Origin: Burkholderiaceae bacterium
Lineage (GTDB): Bacteria > Pseudomonadota > Gammaproteobacteria > Burkholderiales > Burkholderiaceae_E
Reading direction: 5' to 3'
Assembly: GCA_021166725.1 (NCBI GenBank)
Contig: JAJPES010000081.1
Location: 1 to 60,051, forward strand
DNA length: 60,051 nt
Shown here: positions 23,238 through 32,990 of the stretch, in pieces
Numbering within the stretch: position 1 is the stretch's first letter
Layout: each line of letters begins with the position of its first letter
Translations under genes and position numbers: made by a program
Notes under the pieces: generated by a model
Told to the model about the DNA's origin: nothing
What the model saw: only the letters and a program-made list of their open reading frames with translations
Database searches by the model: none

Positions 23238-24929
23238 ATGAAAGTCGGATTCGATCCCGATCTCGAAGTCGTCGGCGACGCCCGAAGCGCGAGCGCCTGG
23301 CTGGCCGGCCTTTCGCCGCAGCCGGCAGTGCGCCTGGATGCGATCCGCCGCCTGCTCGGACTTCTGGCGCAGCAGTCCACCGCGTCCCTTGGTGCGGGGC
23401 AGCGCGACTTCGTCGAGGCGCTCGAGGTGGTGCGCGTCGAGCAGTGGCGCACGATCGTCACGGGCCTGGAGCAACTCGCCGGACGCCCCGTTCCGTTCAC
23501 GCCGATCGAGTGGCCGCTGCTGCATTCGGCACTGGCCGGCCTGCAGGCCCTTCGCAATCTCTACAAGCGGATCCACGCGCAGGGCGCGCGCGCCGAGTCG
23601 AACGCCGACGATCAGGCGAACGCCGAAGCGCAGGCGCACGCGCGCGTCGGCCTCCTGTCCCTGTCGCGCGCGCTGGACGCGCAGTCGCGCACGGTCGCAT
23701 TGCAGTTGACCCACCGTTGCGTTCCGCAGCAGGCCGACTGGGACGAGTTGTGCGTGCTCGCGCGCCGCCTGCGGCGAAGCGCCGTGCACGACGACGCGCT
23801 GCCCGACGAGGTGCCGTTGGTGAGTCCCGCCACAGCGCGCGCGCTGTTCGTCTATCCGTTGCTGCTCGAATGCGCGTCGCTGCCCTCGCGCACGGTCGCG
23901 CAGGCCGACCTGGTGCGGCGCCTGGCTGCGCGCCTGGCCTCGCGCGTCGGTTACCGGATCGACAAGGGTGCGCCGAGCGACAACGATCATGGCCCGCGCC
24001 TGGCGCTCACCGCTGCGCACGGGGTGCGGCTGGACACCCATCGTGTTCCCGGGATGCTGGCGAAGTGGCGCGGACAGTGGTTCGGCGCCGGCGATTCGTC
24101 GGAGAGCGCCTCCGTCCTGCCGTTGCCGGAGGCGGAAGTTGCGCGCCTGTTCGATGAACTCGGGCGATGCTGGGCGCCGGCACCGACGCCGCGCATCGCC
24201 GGCGCGCACCCGGCGGCGTCGGCCGCATCGCGTCCGGTCCGGCTGCGTTTCGGACTGCCGGCGGCCGGCATGGCCGACCGCCGCTGCGCAGGCGAAGCGC
24301 GGATGACCGGCGCCGTCGCCAGGAGCGACGGCGACGGACGCTACGAGTACGGACGCTGGGAGCAGAACACGATCATCCGGATGGCCTTCGCGGGCGCGCC
24401 GGTCGAAGCGGTCGAGACCGGCGACTGGATCGGCCCGAGCGAGTCCGCCACGCGTCTGGTCGATCGGCCCGACGGTGTCACCGTGATCGCGCGCGAGTCG
24501 GCCGTTCCGCGCGCCGCGCCCGGCGCACTCGTGGCCGTCGAGCAGGTGGACGAGGCGGCGCCGCACGCGCGCCGATCGGTCTGCCTGGGAACGGTCGAGG
24601 CGATCGAGCAGTTGCCCGGGCGCGAGAGCCACGCGTCGCGCGCGCACTGGCTGGTGGTGCGACTGTGGGCGGGCGAGGCGCGCGCGGTCGGCGTGCGCAT
24701 GGGCGACTGCACCGCGTTCGAAGACGCATGGCTGCTGCGCGGGCTGGGCGCGAGCTTCGAGTTGCCGTGCCTGGTGCTGGCGCCGGGTCGCGCACGAGGC
24801 GGCGATACCGGCGTGCTGCGCGAGGCCTCCGAGGAGGTGGCGATCCGCTTCGTCAGCGTGCTCGATCGGGGCATCGGGTACGAGCGCCTGTCGATGCGAA
24901 CGGAGAGCGCGCGCGAAGCGGGCAGGTGA
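23238..24929 (+). CDS. Large conserved hypothetical protein, possible PilZ-like C-terminus
   Basis: 563 aa from the ATG at 23238; the reading frame has clear coding character and no signal peptide or membrane helix. The N-terminal half is helical (SASAWLAGLSPQPAVRLDAIRRLLGLLAQ, LLHSALAGLQALRNLYKRIHAQ, LLSLSRALDAQSRTVALQLTHR). The C-terminal half is beta-rich (SVCLGTVEAIEQLPGRESHASRAHWLVVRLWAGEARAVGVRMG). The layout recalls betaproteobacterial proteins suspected of binding cyclic di-GMP, but I see no clear RxxxR/DxSxxG motif. Function unassigned. Confidence 0.75.
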   Translation: MKVGFDPDLEVVGDARSASAWLAGLSPQPAVRLDAIRRLLGLLAQQSTASLGAGQRDFVEALEVVRVEQWRTIVTGLEQLAGRPVPFTPIEWPLLHSALAGLQALRNLYKRIHAQGARAESNADDQANAEAQAHARVGLLSLSRALDAQSRTVALQLTHRCVPQQADWDELCVLARRLRRSAVHDDALPDEVPLVSPATARALFVYPLLLECASLPSRTVAQADLVRRLAARLASRVGYRIDKGAPSDNDHGPRLALTAAHGVRLDTHRVPGMLAKWRGQWFGAGDSSESASVLPLPEAEVARLFDELGRCWAPAPTPRIAGAHPAASAASRPVRLRFGLPAAGMADRRCAGEARMTGAVARSDGDGRYEYGRWEQNTIIRMAFAGAPVEAVETGDWIGPSESATRLVDRPDGVTVIARESAVPRAAPGALVAVEQVDEAAPHARRSVCLGTVEAIEQLPGRESHASRAHWLVVRLWAGEARAVGVRMGDCTAFEDAWLLRGLGASFELPCLVLAPGRARGGDTGVLREASEEVAIRFVSVLDRGIGYERLSMRTESAREAGR

Positions 24930-25020
24930 ACGGCGCCGGTGACGGCCGGGCTCGCGAATCGCGGTACCATCGGACGCAGGCACCGCGCGTTGCCGGTGCG
25001 TCACCGAAAGCTCGGAACCG

Positions 25021-25440
25021 ATGGCCGGTCTGAAGAACTCTCCCACTCCCTGGCCGACGAAGATCGTCGTCCACACCCGTTCCCGCGCGCTCGAACTCGA
25101 GTTCTCCGACGGACGCAACTTCCGGCTTCCCTTCGAATACCTGCGCGTTCATTCGCCCTCCGCCGAGGTGCGCGGCCACGGTCCCGGCCAGGAGGTGCTG
25201 CAGGTCGGCAAGGCCGACGTCACCGTCGACTCGATCGAGCCGGTGGGCAACTACGCGTTGCAGCCGCACTTCAGCGACGGCCACTCCACCGGCATCTATT
25301 CCTGGGACTACCTCTACTACCTGGGGCATTCGCACGACCGGCTCTGGCACGAATATCTTGCACGCATGGAAGCGGCCGGCGCGAGCCGCAGCGCGTCGGC
25401 GCCCATGCAGTCGTCGTCGTTGAAAAGACCCGGGCACTGA
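25021..25440 (+). CDS. DUF971 / gamma-butyrobetaine hydroxylase-like N-terminal domain protein
   Basis: 139 aa. [43 protein letters not shown]...[36 protein letters not shown] is the DUF971 core, here a stand-alone domain, common directly upstream of ubiE in betaproteobacteria. Links with Fe-S or ubiquinone metabolism have been proposed for the family; the sequence alone shows no catalytic residues. ubiE begins 10 bases later. Confidence 0.92.
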   Translation: MAGLKNSPTPWPTKIVVHTRSRALELEFSDGRNFRLPFEYLRVHSPSAEVRGHGPGQEVLQVGKADVTVDSIEPVGNYALQPHFSDGHSTGIYSWDYLYYLGHSHDRLWHEYLARMEAAGASRSASAPMQSSSLKRPGH

Positions 25441-25450
25441 GAAGCTGCGA

Positions 25451-26191
25451 ATGCGCCCGTCGAGCACGACGCATTTCGGGTTCCAGGAGGTAGACGAACG
25501 CGACAAGGCGGATCGGGTCGCCGGCGTGTTCCACTCGGTGGCCACTCGCTACGACCTGATGAACGACCTGATGTCGGGCGGAATGCACCGGCTGTGGAAG
25601 GCGTTCACCATCGGGCAGGCCAACATCCGTCCCGGCATGCGAGTCCTCGATGTCGCCGGCGGCACCGCCGATCTGTCGCGCGCGTTCGCGCGCCGCTTGC
25701 TTGGGCGCGGCGAGGTCTGGCTCACCGACATCAATGGTTCGATGCTGCGCATCGGCCGCGACCGGATGATCGACGACGGCCTGCTGCAGCCGGCGGCGCA
25801 GTGCGACGCCGAGGCGCTGCCGTTTCCCGACGGCCATTTCGACCTGGTCAGCGTCGCCTTCGGACTGCGCAACATGACGCACAAGGAGCGCGCGCTCTCG
25901 GAGATGCACCGCGTGCTCCGCTCGGGTGGGCGCCTGCTCGTGCTCGAGTTCTCGCGCGTGCGCCGGGAACTCGCGCATCTGTACGATCGCTACTCGTTCG
26001 ACGTGCTTCCGTGGCTGGGCGCGCGCGTGACCGGCGACGAAGCGAGCTATCGCTACCTGGCCGAGTCGATCCGCATGCATCCCGACCAGGAAACGCTGAA
26101 GAAAATGATGGAGTCGGCGGGATTCTCCCGCGTTCGTTACTACAATCTCACTGCCGGGGTTGTCGCGCTGCACGAAGGCACGCGACTGTAG
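25451..26191 (+). CDS. ubiE: Ubiquinone/menaquinone biosynthesis C-methyltransferase
   Basis: AdoMet-dependent C-methylation of the benzoquinol ring in ubiquinone synthesis. 246 aa. [24 protein letters not shown] is the family N-terminus, [15 protein letters not shown] the AdoMet loop, and [32 protein letters not shown] the family signature. The C-terminus [16 protein letters not shown] is complete. Upstream is DUF971; downstream are a Tim44-like protein and ubiJ, a usual betaproteobacterial order. Confidence 0.97.
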   Translation: MRPSSTTHFGFQEVDERDKADRVAGVFHSVATRYDLMNDLMSGGMHRLWKAFTIGQANIRPGMRVLDVAGGTADLSRAFARRLLGRGEVWLTDINGSMLRIGRDRMIDDGLLQPAAQCDAEALPFPDGHFDLVSVAFGLRNMTHKERALSEMHRVLRSGGRLLVLEFSRVRRELAHLYDRYSFDVLPWLGARVTGDEASYRYLAESIRMHPDQETLKKMMESAGFSRVRYYNLTAGVVALHEGTRL

Positions 26192-26265
26192 CCCCCGGCC
26201 CTGTCGGTCTTCCCCGGGCTTCGGCCCTCGTGATGCCGCTCGTCGCGGCCCGTTTCGGAGTCTTC

Positions 26266-27189
26266 ATGAATCGGATCGTCGTTCGCCTGCTCTCCGTGTT
26301 CATCGTTCTCTTTGCCGCGCTCTCGCTCACCATGCCGGAGGCCGATGCGCGCCGGCTCGGCGGCGGCAAGTCCTTCGGGCGGCAGTCCACGGCGCCCATC
26401 CAGCGCGACGCGCGTCCCCCGCAGGCGGCCCCGCAACAGGCGCCCCAGCGCCCCGGCGCCGCGCCCGGCCAGACCGGAAATCGCTGGCTGGCCCCGCTCG
26501 CCGGCATCGCCGCAGGCCTGGGCCTGGCGGCGCTGGCCAGCCACCTCGGACTGGGCGAGGCGATGGGCACCGTCCTGCTGATGCTGTTGCTGGTCGTGGG
26601 CGCCGTTTTCGTGTTTCGCCTGTTGGCGGCGCGTCGCGGCTCTTCCGGGCCGCAGCCGGCGTACCAGGGCGGTTACTCCGCGTCGCAACTCGGCCGCGAG
26701 GCCGCCGTTCGTTATTCGGCCGACGACGCCGTTGCGCAAGCGGGCGTGCAGACGACCTCGGGAACTCGCGCCGCGGGCGCATCGGCTGCCGCTGGCGTGG
26801 CACAGGCCGCGAGAATTCCGGCCGGCTTCGACGTCGAGGGCTTCGAGCGCAACGCGAAGGTCCAGTTCGTCCGGCTGCAGGCCGTGTTCGATGCGGGCGA
26901 TGCGAAAGACCTGCGCGAGTTCACCACGCCGGAGATGTACGCCGAACTCGTGCTGCAGATCGACGAACGTCGCGGCGCGGAGAACCGCACCGACGTCGTC
27001 ACGCTCGACGCAACCCTGCTCGGCATCGAGTCCACGCCGCAGGAACATGTCGCCAGCGTGCGCTTCTCGGGGATGATCCGCGAGGAGGCCGGCGGCGAAG
27101 CGAAACCCTTCGACGAGGTGTGGAACCTCGCGAAGCCCGCCAACGGTCCCGGTGGCTGGTTGCTCGCCGGAATCCAGCAGCTCGACTGA
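26266..27189 (+). CDS. Tim44-like domain membrane protein
   Basis: 307 aa. Signal-anchor or signal peptide (LSVFIVLFAALSLTMPEADA), then RRLGGGKSFGRQS, a conserved start of bacterial Tim44-domain proteins, a Pro/Gln-rich linker, one or two membrane helices (PLAGIAAGLGLAALASHLG and GTVLLMLLLVVGAVFVFRLLAARR), and a C-terminal Tim44-like domain (about 180-305: GFDVEGFERNAKVQFVRLQAVFDAGDAKDLREFTTPEMYAELVLQI). Role in bacteria unclear. ATG at 26266 has GGAG 5 bases upstream. The next gene starts at the base after its stop. Confidence 0.88.
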   Translation: MNRIVVRLLSVFIVLFAALSLTMPEADARRLGGGKSFGRQSTAPIQRDARPPQAAPQQAPQRPGAAPGQTGNRWLAPLAGIAAGLGLAALASHLGLGEAMGTVLLMLLLVVGAVFVFRLLAARRGSSGPQPAYQGGYSASQLGREAAVRYSADDAVAQAGVQTTSGTRAAGASAAAGVAQAARIPAGFDVEGFERNAKVQFVRLQAVFDAGDAKDLREFTTPEMYAELVLQIDERRGAENRTDVVTLDATLLGIESTPQEHVASVRFSGMIREEAGGEAKPFDEVWNLAKPANGPGGWLLAGIQQLD

Positions 27190-27939
27190 ATGAACGAGAA
27201 CGCGCCCGGCGACAACGATGCGCGCCGCGGTCCGTGGCAGGCGATCGCGCAGCGGCTGGCCGGAGGAGGCGCTTCGGCCTTCGTCGGCGCGTTCAACCAT
27301 CTGCTGCGGCAGAACGACTGGGCCCGCGCCCGGCTCGCGCCGTTTGCCGGGCAACGCGTAGCGATCCGGCTGGAGAAGCCTTCGCTTGCGCGGATGGCAC
27401 CGCCACGCGCGGCGGTGCAGATCAGCGCCGACGGCCTGTTCGACATCTCGCGCGAGGCCGGCGCTTCCGGCGCGGCCTCCTCGTCGGCGCCGGCCGATTC
27501 GCAGGCAGGCGACGCGTTGTCTTTCGCCGTCGAGATCCACGTGCGTGCGGCATTCTCCGCCGCAGGAGCGCTGCTTCGTGAAGACACGCAGGGGCTGGCG
27601 CCCTATCTGCGCATCGAAGGCGAAGCGATGCTCGCCGCGGCGCTGTCGGAAGTCGCCGGTCGGATGCGCTGGGATCCCGAGGAAGACCTGAGCCGAATCA
27701 CCGGCGACGTCGTCGCGCATCGGATCGGACGCGGCGTCGGCGCAGCGCGCGACGCGATGCGCGGGCTGCGCGACCGCGTCGCGGGATCGGCGGGGCGCCG
27801 CTTCGCGGCGGCCTCGGGAACGCTCGTCTCGCGCGACGAACTCGAATCGTTGAGCGCGACGCTCGACGCGCTCGAGGCGCGCGTGTCGAGCGCCGAGGCG
27901 AAGCGGCGACGGCACGTCGCTGCGCGGTCTAGCGCTTGA
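27190..27939 (+). CDS. ubiJ: SCP2-domain ubiquinone biosynthesis accessory factor
   Basis: 249 aa. Probable UbiJ: the N-terminal SCP2-like lipid-binding domain (FNHLLRQNDWARARLAPFAGQRVAIRL...VQISADGLF) and C-terminal helix (SRDELESLSATLDALEARVSSAEAKRRR) match the family, which supports the soluble Ubi complex. It lies in the ubiE cluster; the kinase-like gene ubiB, which often follows, is absent here. The stop overlaps a TTG start (TTGA). Confidence 0.88.
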   Translation: MNENAPGDNDARRGPWQAIAQRLAGGGASAFVGAFNHLLRQNDWARARLAPFAGQRVAIRLEKPSLARMAPPRAAVQISADGLFDISREAGASGAASSSAPADSQAGDALSFAVEIHVRAAFSAAGALLREDTQGLAPYLRIEGEAMLAAALSEVAGRMRWDPEEDLSRITGDVVAHRIGRGVGAARDAMRGLRDRVAGSAGRRFAAASGTLVSRDELESLSATLDALEARVSSAEAKRRRHVAARSSA

Positions 27940-28709
27940 TCGAGCGGCGGTTGCGGCGCGCGGCGCTTGCGTTCGCGTCTGCGCTGACCGCTCTGCTGGC
28001 AGTGCCCGCGGCGCACGCTCCGGCGGCTGCAGCCGTAGCCGCGAGCCCGGCGGCAACTTCACCCGCAGCCGCCCCTGTCGCAGCAGTCGACCCGATCGCC
28101 TCGCTAGCGCCGTCGCTGCTCGGCGAGTTGCGCGCGTCGGGACTGATCGGCACCGCGCAGGCGGTGCGTCCGTTTCGCTGGACGATCGTGATGACGCGCC
28201 CGCTTCGCTCGCCGCGCAGGCATCGCGAGACCTACGCCGGCACCCCGCCCGGCGCTCCGGCCGGCTTGAGCCCGATGGTGCGCGAGGAACTCGACGAAGC
28301 GGGCAGCACGAAACGAACGGTGCGTGGCGTCAGCGTGCGCGGCCTCGTCTTCCTGAAGGCGGGCGACACTCGGCTCGACGTGCGCGTGAGCGGGCTGCAC
28401 ATGCCGCTGGCGCGCGGGGAGCAGTTTCGCATCGAATACGACGACGGCGACGGGGCGCTCGTCGAGAATTGCGTTGTCGGCGGCGACGTCGCGGCGGCAA
28501 CCGTGCATCGGTCGATTCCCGGCGCTGCAACGCGCATCGAGTGCGCCGGCACCGGTCGCTACAAGCGCATCGGCGTGAAGGTCAGCGCCGTCGTGATGTA
28601 CCTGCACGAGCCCGGCGTCTTCGTCGGCGTGGAGCAGGCGCTCGACAGCCCGCTGGGCAGGCTGCGCTCGGGCGTGCGTGTCGTCTCGTTCGAAATGCAG
28701 GGCCGCTGA
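27936..28709 (+). CDS. Secreted hypothetical protein
   Basis: 257 aa with TTG start at 27936 overlapping the ubiJ stop. Basic N-terminus and signal peptide (RRAALAFASALTALLAVPAAHA), an Ala/Pro-rich linker, then a beta-rich domain (VRPFRWTIVMTRPLRSPRRHRETYAG...GVSVRGLVFLKAGDTRLDVRVSGLHMP...FRIEYDDGDG). No family recognised. The overlap suggests coupling with ubiJ, although a link to quinone synthesis is not evident. The TTG start is less certain than the frame. Confidence 0.68.
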   Translation: MIERRLRRAALAFASALTALLAVPAAHAPAAAAVAASPAATSPAAAPVAAVDPIASLAPSLLGELRASGLIGTAQAVRPFRWTIVMTRPLRSPRRHRETYAGTPPGAPAGLSPMVREELDEAGSTKRTVRGVSVRGLVFLKAGDTRLDVRVSGLHMPLARGEQFRIEYDDGDGALVENCVVGGDVAAATVHRSIPGAATRIECAGTGRYKRIGVKVSAVVMYLHEPGVFVGVEQALDSPLGRLRSGVRVVSFEMQGR

Positions 28710-28718
28710 GCGCGGCGT

Positions 28719-29156
28719 TCAATCGCGGGTGTCGTCGCCCGTTCTCAACAGCTCGATTCGCGCGCGCGTCACGCCGCGTCGGAACATGCCGAGCTTCTTC
28801 GCCGCCGCGCGGCTGACGTCGGCGATCCGCCCCTTCTCGTAGGGACCTCGATCGTTCACGCGCAACTCCACGCTGCGCCCGTTGCGCAGGTTCTTCACGC
28901 GCACGATCGAGCCGAACGGCAGCGTCGGATGTGCCATCGTCATTGCGTCGGGGTCGAAAGGCTCGCCGCTGGCGGTGGGCTGCGAATCGAAGCGCTTTCC
29001 GTAATACGAGATGCGTCCCTGCTGGTGCCATCCGGGCGCGAAGCGGTCGCTCGCTGCATCGGCAGGCGCGGCGGATGCCGCAGCGGCCGGTACGGCGAAC
29101 GCGAACGCAGTGGCGAACGCGAACGCCGCGACGCCCGAGCGGCACTGCCGGATCAT
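28719..29156 (-). CDS. RlpA-like septal ring lytic transglycosylase (double-psi beta-barrel)
   Basis: 145 aa: signal peptide ([20 protein letters not shown]), then the DPBB domain [78 protein letters not shown]. The catalytic Glu/Asp positions of RlpA (GE-FD; NDRGP) are present. It cleaves naked glycan strands at the septum. There is no SPOR domain, so septal targeting must differ from E. coli RlpA. Start ATG at 29156 overlaps the SDR stop upstream. No lipobox Cys is visible. Confidence 0.9.
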   Translation of the reverse strand: MIRQCRSGVAAFAFATAFAFAVPAAAASAAPADAASDRFAPGWHQQGRISYYGKRFDSQPTASGEPFDPDAMTMAHPTLPFGSIVRVKNLRNGRSVELRVNDRGPYEKGRIADVSRAAAKKLGMFRRGVTRARIELLRTGDDTRD

Positions 29157-29911
29157 CCGCGTCCGATGAACGGCATCTTCGTCGCCATCACGGTCACGAA
29201 CTGCACGTTCGCCTCGGGCGGAAGGCTCGCCATGTGCACGAGCGTGCTGGCGACGTCGCGTACGTCCATCGAGGGCTCGGCAGCGACCGCGCCGTTCGCC
29301 TGCTGGACACCCTGCGACATCATCCGCGCGAGTTCGGTGGCCGCATTGCCGATGTCGATCTGTCCGCATGCAATGTCGTACGCGCGCCCGTCCAGCGAGA
29401 TCTGCTTCGTCAGTCCGGTGACCGCGTGCTTCGTCGCGGTGTAGGCGACCGAACGCGGACGGGGCACGTGCGCGGAGATCGATCCGTTGTTGACGATGCG
29501 CCCGCCCTGCGGCGACTGCGCCCTCATGGCACGAAACGCCTCGCGCGCGCACAGGAACATTCCGGTGAGGTTCACGTCGACCACCGCGTGCCACTGGTCG
29601 AGCGTCACCTCGTCGATCGTCGCCGGCGGGGCGCCGACGCCGGCATTGTTGAAAAGCAGATCGAGGCGTCCGAACTCTTCGATCGTTCGCTCGAACAGCG
29701 CGCGCACCGAGCGCTCGTCGGTGACGTCGGTGGGCACGGCGATCGCGCGCGCCGGCGCGTGGCCGGCTTCGCGGATCGCATCGTCGAGCAGGTTCCCGCG
29801 TCGTCCGGCGAGCGCGACGTTCCAGCCGGCGTGCAGCAGCGCGAGCGCGCAGGCCTTGCCGATGCCGGAGCCTGCTCCGGTGACGATCGCGTTGCGGTTT
29901 CGCAGGTCCAT
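29153..29911 (-). CDS. Short-chain dehydrogenase/reductase (SDR)
   Basis: 252 aa. Classical SDR: cofactor loop [12 protein letters not shown] motif (LLFNNAGVG), catalytic Ser (NNGSISA) and YxxxK ([10 protein letters not shown]). Substrate not deducible. The ATG at 29911 gives [14 protein letters not shown]. Its stop overlaps the rlpA start (ATGA). Confidence 0.92.
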   Translation of the reverse strand: MDLRNRNAIVTGAGSGIGKACALALLHAGWNVALAGRRGNLLDDAIREAGHAPARAIAVPTDVTDERSVRALFERTIEEFGRLDLLFNNAGVGAPPATIDEVTLDQWHAVVDVNLTGMFLCAREAFRAMRAQSPQGGRIVNNGSISAHVPRPRSVAYTATKHAVTGLTKQISLDGRAYDIACGQIDIGNAATELARMMSQGVQQANGAVAAEPSMDVRDVASTLVHMASLPPEANVQFVTVMATKMPFIGRG

Positions 29912-30031
29912 CCGGGCGCTCCTCGGGTTCGGTCGACGAACGCAAAGCGTACACGCAGCGTCGCCGCCGCGATGGATTCCCACGCGCCGAATTTGCTAGG
30001 ATGCACGGTTGGCTTTCGCTCAGGAGTTCTG

Positions 30032-31375
30032 GTGAAACACGCGTCCCCGGAAGCGTTCCTTGTCTCGATCGCGCAGCGCGACCCGCATCAGCCGGAGTTC
30101 CTGCAGGCGGTCAAGGAGGTGATGCACAGCATCTGGCCCTTCGTCCTGGAGAATCCGGGCTACGCCGACTACGCGTTGCTCGAGCGGCTCGTCGAACCCG
30201 ACCGCGTGATCCAGTTCCGCGTCGCGTGGGTAGACGACTCCGGGCGAACGCGGGTGAACCGCGCGTTCCGCGTGCAGCACAGCATGGCGATCGGCCCGTA
30301 CAAGGGTGGTATGCGCTTCCACCCGTCGGTGAATCTTTCGATCCTGAAGTTTCTCGCCTTCGAGCAGACGTTCAAGAACGCGCTCACGTCGCTGCCGATG
30401 GGCGGGGGCAAGGGCGGCTCCGATTTCGACCCGAAAGGCAAGAGCGACGGCGAGGTCATGCGTTTCTGCCAGGCGTTGATGACCGAGTTGTATCGCCACG
30501 TCGGCGCCGACACCGACGTGCCGGCCGGCGACATCGGCGTCGGCGCGCGCGAGGTCGGCTTCATGGCCGGCATGATGAAGAAGCTGAGCGACAACGCGTC
30601 GTGCGTGTTCACCGGCAAGGGCCTGAGCTACGGGGGCAGCCTGATGCGTCCGGAGGCCACCGGCTACGGCACCGTCTATTTCGCGCAGGAGATGCTGCGC
30701 CGTGCGGGTCGTTCCTTCGAAGGCGCCACCGTGTCGGTCTCCGGCTCGGGCAACGTCGCGCAATACGCGATCGAAAAGGCCACCGACCTCGGGGCGAAGG
30801 TCGTCACCGCCTCCGACTCCGGCGGCATGATCCACCTGCCGCAGGGCTTCGACGAGGAAACCATCGCCGCGCTGTTCGTGCTGAAGAACGAGCGCCGCGG
30901 TCGCCTTTCGGAGTTCGCCGAGGAGCGCGGCCTGCGCTACGAGGCGGGGCGTCGTCCCTGGCACGTGCCGGTCGACATCGCGCTGCCGTGCGCCACGCAG
31001 AACGAGCTCGACGAGCACGACGCGCGAACGCTGGTGGGCAACGGCGTGTTCTGCGTGGCCGAAGGCGCCAACATGCCGAGTACGCTCGAGGCAGTCGACG
31101 TCTTCCACAAGGGAGGCGTTCTCTACGCGCCGGGCAAGGCGAGCAATGCGGGGGGCGTCGCCACGTCGGGCCTCGAGATGGCGCAGAACGCGCAGCGACT
31201 CGGCTGGACGCACGGCGAGGTCGACGAGCGGCTGCACGCGATCATGAAGGCGATCCACGAGAGCTGCGTGCGGCATGGGCGTCGCGAAGACGGCACGATA
31301 AACTACGTGGACGGCGCGAACATTTCTGCATTCGTCAAGGTCGCCGACGCCATGCTCGAGCAGGGCGTCGTCTGA
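30032..31375 (+). CDS. gdhA: NADP-specific glutamate dehydrogenase
   Basis: Assimilates ammonium into glutamate from 2-oxoglutarate. 447 aa, equal to E. coli GdhA. The catalytic region PMGGGKGGSDFDPKGKSD and the VPAGDIGVGAREVGFM segment mark the hexameric bacterial class. The nucleotide-binding loop is VSVSGSGNVAQYAIEKA. The GTG at 30032 is preceded by CAGGAG with 5-base spacing, and this start gives exactly the family length. Confidence 0.96.
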   Translation: MKHASPEAFLVSIAQRDPHQPEFLQAVKEVMHSIWPFVLENPGYADYALLERLVEPDRVIQFRVAWVDDSGRTRVNRAFRVQHSMAIGPYKGGMRFHPSVNLSILKFLAFEQTFKNALTSLPMGGGKGGSDFDPKGKSDGEVMRFCQALMTELYRHVGADTDVPAGDIGVGAREVGFMAGMMKKLSDNASCVFTGKGLSYGGSLMRPEATGYGTVYFAQEMLRRAGRSFEGATVSVSGSGNVAQYAIEKATDLGAKVVTASDSGGMIHLPQGFDEETIAALFVLKNERRGRLSEFAEERGLRYEAGRRPWHVPVDIALPCATQNELDEHDARTLVGNGVFCVAEGANMPSTLEAVDVFHKGGVLYAPGKASNAGGVATSGLEMAQNAQRLGWTHGEVDERLHAIMKAIHESCVRHGRREDGTINYVDGANISAFVKVADAMLEQGVV

Positions 31376-31419
31376 TCCGGGTTCCGGACGAAGCGGGCGC
31401 AGCACCCCCAGGAACGCCG

Positions 31420-32298
31420 ATGGCCACCAATCGATCTCGCCCCGCCACGGCCGGACCGCCGTGGTGGCTCCTGCTGCTTGCCGCGGCAGGCATCGCGGCC
31501 GGGCTGTATCTGTGGCAGATGGAGCCGGTGCCGCGGCTGCCTTCGCGAAGCGCCACGCCGCCGTCCACGGCGCCGTCCGACGGCCCGGTGGACGGTCCGG
31601 TCGATCGCGCAGACCTGGGCGCCGAGCCCGCTGCACCGCCGCCTCCTGCGCCCGCCGAGGCCGAGGCCGGGCCGAAATTCCCGCTGCCCGAGAGCGCGTC
31701 CCAATACGCCGGATCGCTGCCCGCCGCCGAAGCCAGCGACGCGCCGATCCTCGATGCGCTGCTTGCGCTCGCTTCGCGCGAACGACTGGCGCAATTCCTT
31801 AACCTGCAGGACTACGCGCGCCGCTTCGTCGTCACCATCGACAATCTGCCGCGGCAACTGGTGCCCGGGCAATGGAGTGCGCTTCGACCGGTGCCCGGAC
31901 AGCTCGCGGTGGCCGGGGATCACGAGCGGATCACGCTGCAGCCGGAGAACTATGCCCGCTACGATGCCTTCGTGAAGTTCGCCGAGTCGCTCGACCCGAA
32001 GGCGGCGGCCAAGGTGTATCTGCGCTTCTATCCGCTGCTGCAGGAACAGTTTCGCGCGCTCGGCTATCCGCACGGCCACCTGAACGATCGCGTGGTCGCC
32101 GCCATCGACGACATGCTCACGGCGCCCGAAGTCAGCGGCCCCATCCGACTCGTTCAACCGAGGGTCCAGTACCGCTTCGACGATCCGTTGCTCGAATCGC
32201 TTTCGGCCGGCCGCAAGGTGATGATTCGCGTCGGCCCGGAAAATGCGGCCCGACTGAAGAAGGTGTTGCGCGCGTTGCGCGCCGAGATCGTTCGCTGA
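31420..32298 (+). CDS. DUF3014 domain membrane-anchored protein
   Basis: 292 aa: one N-terminal helix (PPWWLLLLAAAGIAAGLYLW), a Pro/Ala-rich spacer to about residue 85, then the DUF3014 region (PILDALLALASRERLAQFLNLQDYARRFVVTIDNLPRQLVPGQWSALRPV...NYARYDAFVKFAESLD...YLRFYPLLQEQFRALGYPHGHLNDRVVAAIDD). Probably periplasmic. Function unknown. AGGAA lies 5 bases before the ATG. Confidence 0.88.
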   Translation: MATNRSRPATAGPPWWLLLLAAAGIAAGLYLWQMEPVPRLPSRSATPPSTAPSDGPVDGPVDRADLGAEPAAPPPPAPAEAEAGPKFPLPESASQYAGSLPAAEASDAPILDALLALASRERLAQFLNLQDYARRFVVTIDNLPRQLVPGQWSALRPVPGQLAVAGDHERITLQPENYARYDAFVKFAESLDPKAAAKVYLRFYPLLQEQFRALGYPHGHLNDRVVAAIDDMLTAPEVSGPIRLVQPRVQYRFDDPLLESLSAGRKVMIRVGPENAARLKKVLRALRAEIVR

Positions 32299-32380
32299 GC
32301 ACACGCGTCGTTTCGAACGCTTGATCCAGAGCAATGGATCCGGGCTCGGGTCGCGGGCAACATGGTCGGACAGCCTTCAG

Positions 32381-32470
32381 GGAGGCTGTCGGACTATGGA
32401 CCGGAACCGGCGCCTTGCCTCGCGGCTTTCTGGCTCGAACGCGACCCCTGTCCATAGTCCGACAGCCTCC
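32381..32470. repeat. 21-bp perfect inverted repeat with 48-nt loop (REP-like)
   Basis: 32381-32401 is the exact reverse complement of 32450-32470 (central part CTGTCGGACTATGG). A partial third copy, GGACAGCCT at 32368, can form an alternative small hairpin with the left arm. It lies between the DUF3014 gene and the ferritin-like gene and has no T-tract, so a simple terminator is unlikely. Confidence 0.8.
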
Positions 32471-32510
32471 TGGGCCCGGGGTTGCCGCGCATCTTCGACG
32501 GGTGTTCACC

Positions 32511-32990
32511 ATGAACTACACACTGCCCGAGTTCCTCGCTCACGCGCTTGCGCTCGAGCGTGAAGCAGCCGAACGCTACCGGGAGCTGGCCGAGCTGATG
32601 AACGCGCACGGCAACCGCGAAGTGTGGGCGCTGTTTCGCGACATGGTGCATTTCTCCACGCTGCACCACGACGACATCCAGCGAAGAGTCGGCGACCTCG
32701 AGTTGCCGAAGCTGAGGTCGTGGGAATACCGCTGGACCTCTCCGCCCGAAGCCGGCGGCGAAGCATCGTACGAGCAGCTGAGCGATCCGTTCCGCGCGCT
32801 GCAGTACGCGCGCCAGAACGAGGTGCGCGCAATGGAGTACTACAGCTCGGTCGGACAAGGCTCCGACGACCCTGACGTGCGCCGACTCGCCTCCGAGTTC
32901 GCCGGCGAGGAGGCCGACCACGTCGACGCGCTCGACGATTGGCTGGCGCACCTGCGCAACCCGCCGCGCGCGTGGGCGGTCTCCCGCTGA
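32511..32990 (+). CDS. Ferritin-like (rubrerythrin-type) diiron domain protein
   Basis: 159 aa, four-helix bundle pattern: LALEREAAERYRELAELM, HFSTLHHDDIQRRVGDL, LQYARQNEVRAMEYYSSV and LASEFAGEEADHVDALDDWL. Glu-rich helices with EExxH supply diiron ligands. There is no rubredoxin domain. Possible role in iron or peroxide handling. The ATG at 32511 lacks a strong SD. It stands alone after the inverted repeat. Confidence 0.85.
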   Translation: MNYTLPEFLAHALALEREAAERYRELAELMNAHGNREVWALFRDMVHFSTLHHDDIQRRVGDLELPKLRSWEYRWTSPPEAGGEASYEQLSDPFRALQYARQNEVRAMEYYSSVGQGSDDPDVRRLASEFAGEEADHVDALDDWLAHLRNPPRAWAVSR

